10,924 nt of DNA from Clostridia bacterium (GTDB lineage: Bacteria > Bacillota > Clostridia > Oscillospirales > CAG-272). Location of the stretch: contig JAFTKV010000205.1 of assembly GCA_017453085.1 (NCBI GenBank), positions 1 to 10,924 on the forward strand, written 5' to 3'. Numbering within the stretch: the stretch's first letter is position 1; each line of letters opens with the position of its first letter. The translations under genes were made by a program, and so were the position numbers. The notes beneath the pieces are model-generated. The model searched no databases and was not told where the DNA came from. It saw only the letters and a list, made by a program, of their open reading frames with translations. Below, piece by piece: positions 1-6,173 of this stretch.

Positions 1-1272
1 ACCTTTACTGAAGCAACCGATTCTGTTACTGTTACTCTGACTGACGGTCAGGTTCGTGTAGACTCTCTGACCGTTTACACCGGTTCTTCTTCCACTCCCG
101 ACGTTCCCGAAATTGTTGTTCCCGCAACTCTGGCTGAGCAGATCGCAGCAGCAAACGCACTGGCTAATAAGAACTATTTGCCTTACCAGTCTACCATCAC
201 CGGTACTGTTACCGACGATCCTCAGGCATCTTCTTACAATGAAGGCCAGTACAAATTCACCGTATCTGACGGTACCAACACTCTTCTGTGCTACTTCGTT
301 CCCGTTACCGGCGGCACTCCCAAGAAGGGCGACACCGTTACCGTTACCGGTTACCTGACCGCTTACAATGGCTCTGCACAGTTTGATGACTCTGCAGCTG
401 GCACTTGGGTAAAGGCAGGCGAGGTAGCTCCCGAACCCAAGCCTGAAGATCCCGCAGCCGACTCCACCCTCACCATCGCAGAGGCACTGGCACTGGGCGC
501 ATCCAAGGCTCACAACACCTACACCGCAGGCAAGTACTACGTTGTTGGTGAAATCACCGAGGTTTACAATACCCAGTACGGTAACATGAAGATTAAGGAT
601 GCTGAGGGTAATATCCTCACCATCTACGGCACCTACAGCGCAGACGGCTCTACCCGTTACGACGCAATGGACGTGAAGCCCGTTGCAGGCGACACCGTAA
701 AGGTTTACGGTATCATCGGCCAGTTCAATGGCACCGCTCAGATCAAGAACGGCTGGATTGTTGAGCACACTCCTGCTGAGACGCCCGTAGAACCCGATCC
801 CAAGCCCGCAGATCCTACCCCCGATACCACTCTGACCATCAAGGACGCTCTGGCTCTGGGCGCATCTAAGGATCACAACACCTACACCGAAGGTAAGTAC
901 TACGTTGTAGGCGAGATCACCGAGGTTTACAACACTCAGTACGGTAACATGAAAATCAAGGATGCGGAAGGCAATATCCTGACCGTTTACGGTACCTACA
1001 GCGCAGACGGTTCTACCCGTTACGACGCAATGGACGTGAAGCCCGTTGCAGGCGACACCGTAAAGGTTTACGGTATCGTTGGCCAGTTCAACGGCACCGC
1101 TCAGATCAAGAACGGCTGGATTGTAGAGCACACTCCTGCTGAGACGCCCGAGACCAACGTTCCCGAGACCAACGTTCCCAAGACCGGCGACGTCATGATC
1201 GTTCTGGTTTCCGCAGTTCTGCTGGCAGGCGCAGCAATTACCCTGATCGCTCGCAAGAGACGCTGCAACTAA
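1..1272 (+). CDS. Sortase-anchored surface protein with repeated OB-fold-like modules (5' end outside window)
   Basis: The reading frame is open from base 1, so the gene starts upstream; 423 residues are visible and an internal TTG at 178 is not a credible start. Visible residues about 40-141 form a divergent beta-rich module (TGTVTDD, then KKGDTVTVTGYL). Residues 154-262 and 275-383 are two near-identical modules (GKYYVVGEITEVYN, MKIKDAEGN, AGDTVKVYG) that resemble the OB-fold domains of clostridial extracellular proteins. Pro/Glu/Asp-rich linkers separate them. The C-terminus is a sortase signal: VPKTGD at 392-397, a hydrophobic segment at about 398-417, then RKRR. It is therefore probably covalently attached to the cell wall. 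Codon choice is strongly biased (ACC/ACT, GGC/GGT, GTT, CGT), unlike the next gene, which suggests high expression. Nucleic-acid or other ligand binding by the OB-like modules is inference; no catalytic domain is visible in this part. A terminator follows. Confidence 0.85.
   Translation, partial: TFTEATDSVTVTLTDGQVRVDSLTVYTGSSSTPDVPEIVVPATLAEQIAAANALANKNYLPYQSTITGTVTDDPQASSYNEGQYKFTVSDGTNTLLCYFVPVTGGTPKKGDTVTVTGYLTAYNGSAQFDDSAAGTWVKAGEVAPEPKPEDPAADSTLTIAEALALGASKAHNTYTAGKYYVVGEITEVYNTQYGNMKIKDAEGNILTIYGTYSADGSTRYDAMDVKPVAGDTVKVYGIIGQFNGTAQIKNGWIVEHTPAETPVEPDPKPADPTPDTTLTIKDALALGASKDHNTYTEGKYYVVGEITEVYNTQYGNMKIKDAEGNILTVYGTYSADGSTRYDAMDVKPVAGDTVKVYGIVGQFNGTAQIKNGWIVEHTPAETPETNVPETNVPKTGDVMIVLVSAVLLAGAAITLIARKRRCN
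460..786 (+). repeat. OB-fold-like module, repeat copy 1
   Basis: This is the first copy of a 109-codon module repeated in frame with a 363-base period inside the surface protein. It runs from the codons for DSTLTI to those for AETP. It differs from copy 2 at only 7 of 109 residues, all near the start or conservative (for example Ile to Val). Confidence 0.9.
823..1149 (+). repeat. OB-fold-like module, repeat copy 2
   Basis: This is the second copy of the 109-codon module, exactly 363 bases (121 codons) after the first. It is directly followed by two tandem 15-base units at 1150-1179 encoding ETNVP twice; the second unit supplies the VP of the sortase motif. The high identity points to recent duplication or continuing gene conversion. 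Confidence 0.9.
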
Positions 1273-1304
1273 TGGATTTTATCCATTCTATCATCTAAAT
1301 TGAC

Positions 1305-1339
1305 AAAATCCCTCACATCGAAAGGTGTGAGGGATTTTT
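1305..1339 (+). terminator. Rho-independent terminator of the surface protein gene
   Basis: A perfect 13-bp stem (arms 1305-1317 and 1326-1338) encloses an 8-base loop, with a TTTTT run at 1335-1339. It lies 32 bases after the surface-protein stop codon and before the next promoter. A smaller 7-bp hairpin with a TTT loop (1271-1287) overlaps the stop codon but has no T tract. Confidence 0.9.
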
Positions 1340-1350
1340 GCGGAAACGTA

Positions 1351-1379
1351 TTGACAAAGAGGGAAAAGTAGGGTAAAAT
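1351..1379 (+). promoter_or_regulatory. Sigma-A promoter of the RNase-like lipoprotein gene
   Basis: TTGACA at 1351-1356 and TAAAAT at 1374-1379 are separated by 17 bases, a near-perfect vegetative promoter. It lies just after the upstream terminator. Transcription would start near 1386, leaving a leader of only about 24 bases before the TTG start at 1410. Confidence 0.85.
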
Positions 1380-1394
1380 GGTTGAAGAAAATCC

Positions 1395-1401
1395 AAAGGA
1401 G
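1395..1401 (+). promoter_or_regulatory. Ribosome binding site that selects the TTG start at 1410
   Basis: AAAGGAG lies 8 bases before TTG at 1410. An in-frame GTG at 1401 overlaps this site and cannot be the start. Starting at TTG gives a clean lipoprotein signal beginning Met-Lys-Arg. Confidence 0.85.
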
Positions 1402-1409
1402 TGACATTT

Positions 1410-2747
1410 TTGAAACGAATCGGTCTGTCTGTTCTGTCTCTGATTTTGTTGCTTGGCGTTCTGATCGGCTGCGCGGGTACGCAGACGGTGCCGGCCACGT
1501 CAATGCCCGAATCGCTGGAGATCATCAACTACGGACTTCATTATATGCAGGTGGGCGACGTCTATCTTCTGGCCACCAATGCCCCCGACGATCTGTGTGA
1601 CGATCAGCAATGGTCCTCCTCCTCGGATGCGGTGTACGTGGATTCTATCGGAAGGATCACGGCAATGCAGGAGGGCGAGGCCATCATCTCGGTGAAGCTG
1701 GGTACACTCTCCACCCGCGTTCTGATCCGAGTCGTGGCCAAGGCCGAGCTGCCGGGGCTCACCACTCCTCCTGCCACCGATCCGCAGAAGCCTACAATTC
1801 AGCCAATCCCGGACACGACTCCCGATCCCGTGCCGGATACGACACCGGACACGAATCCCGATCCAACGCCCGATCCCGGGAAGCTACCGATTTCCGATCT
1901 GCGGGATGCGTTTTACGATGGCGCAGATCCTGCCGACAGCCGCGCGGAAGCGCTGGAGCGATCCTCCAGAGGCGAGCTGTCGGGGGCTACGGAAGTGCCC
2001 GATCAGGCACCCATCCTCTCGATCTATCAGCCCAAATCCGGTGGGCTGCTCATCCGCAATTCCCAGCCCTACTATGCGGACGAGCACACCTACGTGGTGG
2101 TGGATGCCTACGGTGCGGAGGTCTTCCGCGTCTATAGAGGCGGCGGCTACATCACGCTGGAGGAGATGGCGGCTTACGTGTACGCCTTCGGCGACGTGCC
2201 CGCCAATTACGTCAGCAATAAAAAAGCCGATCCGGACGATAGCATCTGGGGCGAATATCTGCGGCTGAATCATTCCGCCTTCAGCGGAAGCACATCCAAA
2301 TATCCTTACGAGCCGGAGCTGCCCCGTATCAGCGGCTGTGGCGGTGATCTCTACTATTCCGAGATCGATATCGGCACCACCGGCAACGATTGCGATCCCA
2401 AGTACTCCCCTCGGATCTATAACGACGGTCATTCCATCACCCGCGGTGCATCGCGGATCGTCTACACCCGCTACGATGCCAACCGTAACAGCATCATTGA
2501 TCCCAACGAGAAGTTCGTGTTCTTCACCTACAATCACTACAACGATTTTCAGGAGTATCTGAACTACTACGGGGGGTGGGGCGTGATGTTCGGCAACGTC
2601 ACCGGTGGAGGTACCATTTCCAGCAAGTACGATTACAATCCTACGCCATACGTCCCCTCGGTATTGGCTCCTCTGACTGTCAAAGCGCGGGTACTGTCCG
2701 TGTTCGTGTGGGTGCCTGAAAAGGATTTCCTTTGGGTAGCCGCATAA
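1410..2747 (+). CDS. Lipoprotein with Big_2-like domain and barnase-type ribonuclease domain carrying an EF-hand loop
   Basis: The product has 445 residues from the TTG start. Residues 1-20 are a lipoprotein signal with lipobox LIGC and Cys21, so the protein is tethered outside the membrane. Residues about 35-110 look like a bacterial Ig-like group 2 domain (WSSSSDAVYVDSIGRITAM). Residues about 114-160 are a Pro/Asp/Thr-rich stalk. Residues about 250-385 align by eye with barnase: VPANYVSNKKA matches LPDNYITKSEA, SEIDI matches READI (Glu73 to E318), TRGASRIVYT matches FRNSDRILYS (Arg83 and Arg87 to R345 and R349), and NHYNDF matches DHYQTF (His102 to H376). Lys27 aligns with N270, next to K271 and K272. 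D356-E367 forms an EF-hand loop (D, N, N, I, D, E at positions 1, 3, 5, 8, 9, 12). C310 and C328 could form a disulfide. About 60 residues follow the expected end of the fold. I infer a surface RNase; activity is unproven. Confidence 0.8.
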   Translation: MKRIGLSVLSLILLLGVLIGCAGTQTVPATSMPESLEIINYGLHYMQVGDVYLLATNAPDDLCDDQQWSSSSDAVYVDSIGRITAMQEGEAIISVKLGTLSTRVLIRVVAKAELPGLTTPPATDPQKPTIQPIPDTTPDPVPDTTPDTNPDPTPDPGKLPISDLRDAFYDGADPADSRAEALERSSRGELSGATEVPDQAPILSIYQPKSGGLLIRNSQPYYADEHTYVVVDAYGAEVFRVYRGGGYITLEEMAAYVYAFGDVPANYVSNKKADPDDSIWGEYLRLNHSAFSGSTSKYPYEPELPRISGCGGDLYYSEIDIGTTGNDCDPKYSPRIYNDGHSITRGASRIVYTRYDANRNSIIDPNEKFVFFTYNHYNDFQEYLNYYGGWGVMFGNVTGGGTISSKYDYNPTPYVPSVLAPLTVKARVLSVFVWVPEKDFLWVAA

Positions 2748-2749
2748 TA

Positions 2750-2785
2750 CAAAAACGCATTTCTTTCGTAAGAAATGCGTTTTTG
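2750..2785. terminator. Bidirectional rho-independent terminator between convergent genes
   Basis: A perfect 16-bp stem (arms 2750-2765 and 2770-2785) encloses a 4-base TCGT loop. A five-T run lies within the 3' arm on each strand. It sits in the 55-base gap between the lipoprotein stop (2747, + strand) and the phosphoribosyltransferase stop (2803, - strand), so it can terminate both transcripts. Confidence 0.92.
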
Positions 2786-2802
2786 CTTGGTTGGGATCAG
2801 TT

Positions 2803-3444
2803 TTACAGCTTGGAGTAGCCGAAGCTGTTGACCAGTGCGTCGATCTTTTGGCCTTCCTTGCACAGGGGGCACTCGTGAGAGGGGTGGGAGGCGTAGCCCT
2901 GCAGGTCGTTGGTGTCGAATACCGAATGTACGGTATGGCCTGCGCAGGTGTCCAGAGTGGCGAAGATGGAGCAGACGCCCGATACCATGCCGCCGTAGTA
3001 GGCGACCGCCTCGGCTGCGGCCTGAGCGGTATAGCCGGTGGTGACCGATGCCGCCAGAATCAGGACGTGCTTGCCGGCGATCATGGGGATCAGATTGTCG
3101 CGGAACAATAGCTGGCTGCCCGAAGTGTGCTCCGGCGTGACTACGTAAATGGTTTGGTGGGCGTTGAGATTGACGTAGCTACCGTTGGTGAGCTCCTCAG
3201 CCAGGCAGGTGCCGATCACCTCGGTGCCGTCCAGACAGAGGATCGTGTCTACGATGGTATTGGCGGAGTAGTAGCTGACCAGCTCCTTGGCAACGGCAGA
3301 AGCCTCGGAGAGACGAGTCTTTTGGGTGGTGACGTCGATGTAGTAATTGATATGGCTGTGGCTGGTAGCAAAATGTCCTCGGGTGACCCGAAGGTAAAGA
3401 TTCATCTGTTTAGTTCTGATCTTGGTAGAGATTAAATTTTGCAT
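2803..3444 (-). CDS. Phosphoribosyltransferase-family protein (PyrE-like)
   Basis: The product has 213 residues and resembles the PyrE-like phosphoribosyltransferases found in many Clostridia, which would join a base to PRPP. Visible marks are SHSHINYYIDV near residue 28, the strand TILCLDG followed by EVIG (68-78), and the PRPP-loop region VLILAASVTTGYT (127-139), which keeps the TTG turn. The two acidic residues that usually precede this turn in type I enzymes are both Ala here, so the substrate or even the activity is uncertain. A CPLC motif lies at 192-195, and the C-terminus is VNSFGYSKL. I chose ATG at 3444 because GGAGG (3449-3453) lies 4 bases upstream; a longer frame to 3501 would run through the promoter. 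The gene follows surE after 67 bases, has its own promoter, and ends at the bidirectional terminator. I do not assign pyrE. Confidence 0.72.
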   Translation of the reverse strand: MQNLISTKIRTKQMNLYLRVTRGHFATSHSHINYYIDVTTQKTRLSEASAVAKELVSYYSANTIVDTILCLDGTEVIGTCLAEELTNGSYVNLNAHQTIYVVTPEHTSGSQLLFRDNLIPMIAGKHVLILAASVTTGYTAQAAAEAVAYYGGMVSGVCSIFATLDTCAGHTVHSVFDTNDLQGYASHPSHECPLCKEGQKIDALVNSFGYSKL

Positions 3445-3472
3445 AAGTCCTCCATATAGTTTGATTGGTATT

Positions 3473-3501
3473 ATTGTATCAAAAAAATCGCAGTTTGTCA
3501 A
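3473..3501 (-). promoter_or_regulatory. Internal sigma-A promoter of the phosphoribosyltransferase gene
   Basis: On the - strand, TTGACA (3501-3496) and TACAAT (3478-3473) are separated by exactly 17 bases. Transcription would start near 3466, about 22 bases before the ATG. I see no convincing terminator between the surE stop and this promoter, so the gene may be expressed both from the operon and independently. Confidence 0.88.
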
Positions 3502-3511
3502 GGGATTTCGG

Positions 3512-4234
3512 TTATCCGAGCTGCTTTTGCAGGGATTTGAACACCGTCATCTCAGTGCGGGATGCGGACAGGGGCGTGATGGAGATATAGCCGCTGTGGA
3601 CGGCGGCAACGTCGACCGATGCATCGGACAGATCGCCGATGTCCGGCTCGCCCTCCTGTACGTACAGATCGTTTCCGATGGAGACGAAGCGATCGGTGAA
3701 GTAGATGCCGCCCTGCTTGGTGATGCGGATCTCGCCCGCCTCGGGGGGGATATTCACGTTGTACAGGGGATTGACCTTCAGCAGATCGTTTTGCAGGATG
3801 AAATCCATCACCCGATCCAGATGGCCGATGGCGTCGATGTGAGTGGTGGGGAAGCCGGACAGGGCGATGCCGGGTATGCCTTGGCGAATGCCCTCAAAGA
3901 TGGCACCCACGGTGCCCGAGTAGACGATGTCGCCGCCCAGATTGTAGCCGCGGTTGATGCCCGAAATGATCAGATCAAAATCCCGTCCTAGCTGATCCAG
4001 CGCGAAGCGGACGCAGTCGGCGGGGGTGGAATCCATAGACCAGGCGATCAGATCGGGAGCGATCTCCACCTGCTTGATCTCCTGGGGATGCATAAAGTCG
4101 ATGGCGTGGCTCTTGCCGCTCTGCTCCACCTTGGGAGCTACGGCGATGACCTCGCCGTATGCTTGCGCCCAACGGATGAGCTTGGGCAGGGCAGGAGCAA
4201 AAACGCCGTCGTCGTTGGTGATGAGTATTTTCAT
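3512..4234 (-). CDS. surE: 5'/3'-nucleotidase SurE
   Basis: The product has 240 residues, the usual size for SurE, a cytoplasmic metal-dependent phosphatase that removes phosphate from 5'- and 3'-nucleoside monophosphates; some members also attack short polyphosphate. The N-terminal MKILITNDDG carries the metal-binding pair D8 and D9. S39 lies in EQSGKSHA, the STPADCV motif is at 69-75, and SGINRGYNLG at 91-100 supplies the conserved Asn ligand region. No key residue is missing. Its ATG overlaps the TGA of the preceding DHH gene in an ATGA junction (4234-4231), with a GAGGG site 6 bases upstream, so translation is probably coupled. Its place after two NrnA-like genes fits dephosphorylation of mononucleotides released by oligonucleotide trimming. 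Confidence 0.95.
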   Translation of the reverse strand: MKILITNDDGVFAPALPKLIRWAQAYGEVIAVAPKVEQSGKSHAIDFMHPQEIKQVEIAPDLIAWSMDSTPADCVRFALDQLGRDFDLIISGINRGYNLGGDIVYSGTVGAIFEGIRQGIPGIALSGFPTTHIDAIGHLDRVMDFILQNDLLKVNPLYNVNIPPEAGEIRITKQGGIYFTDRFVSIGNDLYVQEGEPDIGDLSDASVDVAAVHSGYISITPLSASRTEMTVFKSLQKQLG

Positions 4235-5211
4235 AGCCAGCCCTCGTTGTTTGCTTTATACTCGCCCAGCCGACGGTCGGCGTCGGCGATCAGGCGGTTC
4301 ATTTCACGGCGATTGTTCACGGTAGCACCTGCGGCGCAGGCGTGACCGCCGCCGCCGTAGCACTCGGCAATCTCGCTCACCGTCACGAAGCGGGAGCGCA
4401 GGCGCACGCGGATGGTGCCGTCGCTGTTTTCGATGAAGGCAAGCCAGATCAGACTGTCCTTGATGGAGTCCATATAGGACACTGCTGCGCTGGCAGATTC
4501 GAAGGTGAGACCGAACTTTTCCTGCACGTCACGGGTGATGTAGAGGTATGCAACGCCGCTGGCGGTAAACTTGATATGAGAGAGCGCCCACGCTTGCAGG
4601 CGCATGGAGGAGACGTCCTTCATGTACAGATGGGCGTAGATGCGGTCCACGTCGATGCCCTGATCCAGCAGAATGGCGGCAAGTCGAAGGGTGTCCCCCG
4701 ATACCTCCCGATAGCGGAAGCGGCCCGAGTCGGTGACCATACCGGTGTAGAGGTAGGTAGCCGCCTCCTTGGTCATCTGCAAGCGATCCTTGAAGGCGTC
4801 GTAGAACTGTACGATCATCTCGCAGGAGGAGGAACGCTCCTCTTCCACCCATTCGGTGGCTCCGTAGGACTCGATGGGGATGTGGTGATCGATCTTCACG
4901 ATCTCGCGGCAGAGGGCATAGCGGGGATTGGAGATGCGCTTGGCGGTGGCGGTGTCAATGACGATGCCCAGCGCATCGGCGTAGAACTCGTCGGGCTGAG
5001 GAGCGTCCTCGTCGCCGAGAAACTCCAGATAGTCGGAGGAGTCGCAGTTGTTTAAGTAGATCTCTTTTTCGGGGAAGGAGAGGCGCAGGATCTCCCGAAG
5101 TCCCTTGGTGGAGCCGATGGCATCGCCGTCGGGCATTTTGTGACGGAAGATCACGATCTTCTGTGCTTCCTCGATTTTGGCAAGCACGGCTTGCATAGCA
5201 GAAAGATTCAT
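4231..5211 (-). CDS. DHH/DHHA1 phosphoesterase, NrnA-like (copy 2, intact)
   Basis: The product has 326 residues and belongs to the family of NrnA, which degrades 2-5-nt RNA oligomers (nanoRNA) and converts pAp to AMP using manganese. All DHH motifs are visible: FRHKMPDGDAIGS (motif I, H24, D28, D30), VIDT with D86, KIDHH at 106-110, and TDSGRF with D161. The C-terminal DHHA1 domain ends in the substrate-binding GGGGH at 286-290. The ATG is 1 base after the stop of DHH copy 1, and its GGAGGAGGG site (5217-5225) lies inside the end of that gene. It overlaps surE by 4 bases. It is clearly paralogous to copy 1 (shared PDGDA.GS, SFPEKE, GM.TDSGRFRY, YGGGGH) but strongly diverged, so the duplication is old and the substrates may differ. 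I cannot tell nanoRNase from pAp phosphatase or cyclic-dinucleotide-product hydrolase activity by sequence. Confidence 0.92.
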   Translation of the reverse strand: MNLSAMQAVLAKIEEAQKIVIFRHKMPDGDAIGSTKGLREILRLSFPEKEIYLNNCDSSDYLEFLGDEDAPQPDEFYADALGIVIDTATAKRISNPRYALCREIVKIDHHIPIESYGATEWVEEERSSSCEMIVQFYDAFKDRLQMTKEAATYLYTGMVTDSGRFRYREVSGDTLRLAAILLDQGIDVDRIYAHLYMKDVSSMRLQAWALSHIKFTASGVAYLYITRDVQEKFGLTFESASAAVSYMDSIKDSLIWLAFIENSDGTIRVRLRSRFVTVSEIAECYGGGGHACAAGATVNNRREMNRLIADADRRLGEYKANNEGWL

Positions 5212-5212
5212 C

Positions 5213-6150
5213 TTATCCCTCCTCCGAAAGGGCGCACAGGTCAGAGAGAAGCGCCATAGCTTCCTCCCGATCCTTCAGGGTAGCACCGCTGGCCTTCTGA
5301 TGACCGCCGCCGCCGTATTTCACGGCGATGGGGTTGATGTTGTAGCGATTGGAGCGGATCTCGCAGAGCACGCCGTCCTCGGTCTCGGTGAAGTTCACCC
5401 AGCTGTCGATGCCGCGGATCTCGGACATGGTGCCTACCATTCCGCGGGAGATGGTGAAGCTGTCGGCGCCGCTCTCAGCAGCCTCCTCACGGGTGGTATA
5501 GATGTAGGCGACCCGATGCGGGGTCATCTGAATCTTCAGGGTAAACCTTGCTCGCAGCTGGATGCTCCAAAGACTGTCGGCGTAGAGATTTTTGTAAATA
5601 TCGGCGGTGTCGAATGTCCGCTCCATCAAAAAGGAGGCCATACGGAAGGTCTGGGCGTTGGTGGAGTCGTAGCGGAAGCGACCCGAGTCGGTGATCATGC
5701 CGGTGTAGAGTGCCTTGGCCGCCACGGGGGAGACGGTGAGTCCGCCCTCAATGGCAAGAGCGGTGATCAGACCGCAGCAGCTCTCGAAGGAGGTGTCGGT
5801 CACCTCTGCCTGGCAAATATCTTCCACGAAAATGTGGTGATCCATCCGTGCGGTGGCGGCTGCAAGCGTGTACCGCTCGTCCGAGATCAGCGATTTGGCG
5901 GAGGTGTCCAGCACGATGGCCAGCGCACCCTCGTAGAGGGAATCCTCGATCTCGTCCATGGGACGGTGAGCATAAAGGCGTAGCGAGGGGTCAGATCGCC
6001 GACGGTGTAGACCTCCTTTTCGGGGAAGCTGTCGCGGATCATATGATAAAGTCCCAGCTGACTGCCCAGCGCATCGCCGTCGGGATTTTTGTGGCGGTGG
6101 ATGATGATCCGGGGATAGTCACGGATCAGCTGTAAAATCTGTTCAAACAT
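5213..6150 (-). pseudogene. DHH/DHHA1 phosphoesterase, NrnA-like (copy 1), split by a frameshift
   Basis: Two overlapping frames together encode one NrnA-like protein of about 312 residues. The N-terminal part starts at ATG 6150 and carries motif I (HRHKNPDGDALGS), then loses homology after YAFMLT near 5965. The rest is in another frame from about 5962 down to the stop at 5213, with LDTS, MDHH, TDSGRF and YGGGGH. Restoring one base near 5964 (for example one extra G in CCGTCCC on the - strand) gives a continuous protein reading LTGPMDEIEDS. No slippery heptamer is present, so a programmed shift is unlikely; this is a real one-base deletion or an assembly error. The ATG at 5959 that could restart the second frame has no ribosome binding site, and its product would lack motif I and should be inactive. 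Both halves otherwise look fully conserved, so any inactivation is very recent. Confidence 0.82.
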
Positions 6151-6173
6151 AGCGATTCCTGTTCTTTGTGAAA

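Noticed and set aside
178..180. TTG as start of the surface protein
   Set aside because: The same frame is open back to base 1 with similar Thr/Val-rich surface-protein sequence and no ribosome binding site before 178.
1300..1305. A second TTGACA upstream of the lipoprotein gene
   Set aside because: No -10 element lies at a proper distance and it overlaps the terminator stem; TTGACA at 1351 has a TAAAAT 17 bases downstream.
1884..2537. 217-codon - strand open frame opposite the lipoprotein
   Set aside because: The + strand frame has a promoter, ribosome binding site, lipobox and barnase motifs; the antisense frame has none.
4342..5055. 237-codon + strand open frame opposite the intact NrnA-like gene
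   Set aside because: It is a mirror of a conserved coding frame, with no ribosome binding site or domain of its own.
5955..5975. Programmed -1 ribosomal frameshift in the first NrnA-like gene
   Set aside because: There is no X XXY YYZ slippery site or clear downstream structure, and NrnA-family genes are not known for recoding.
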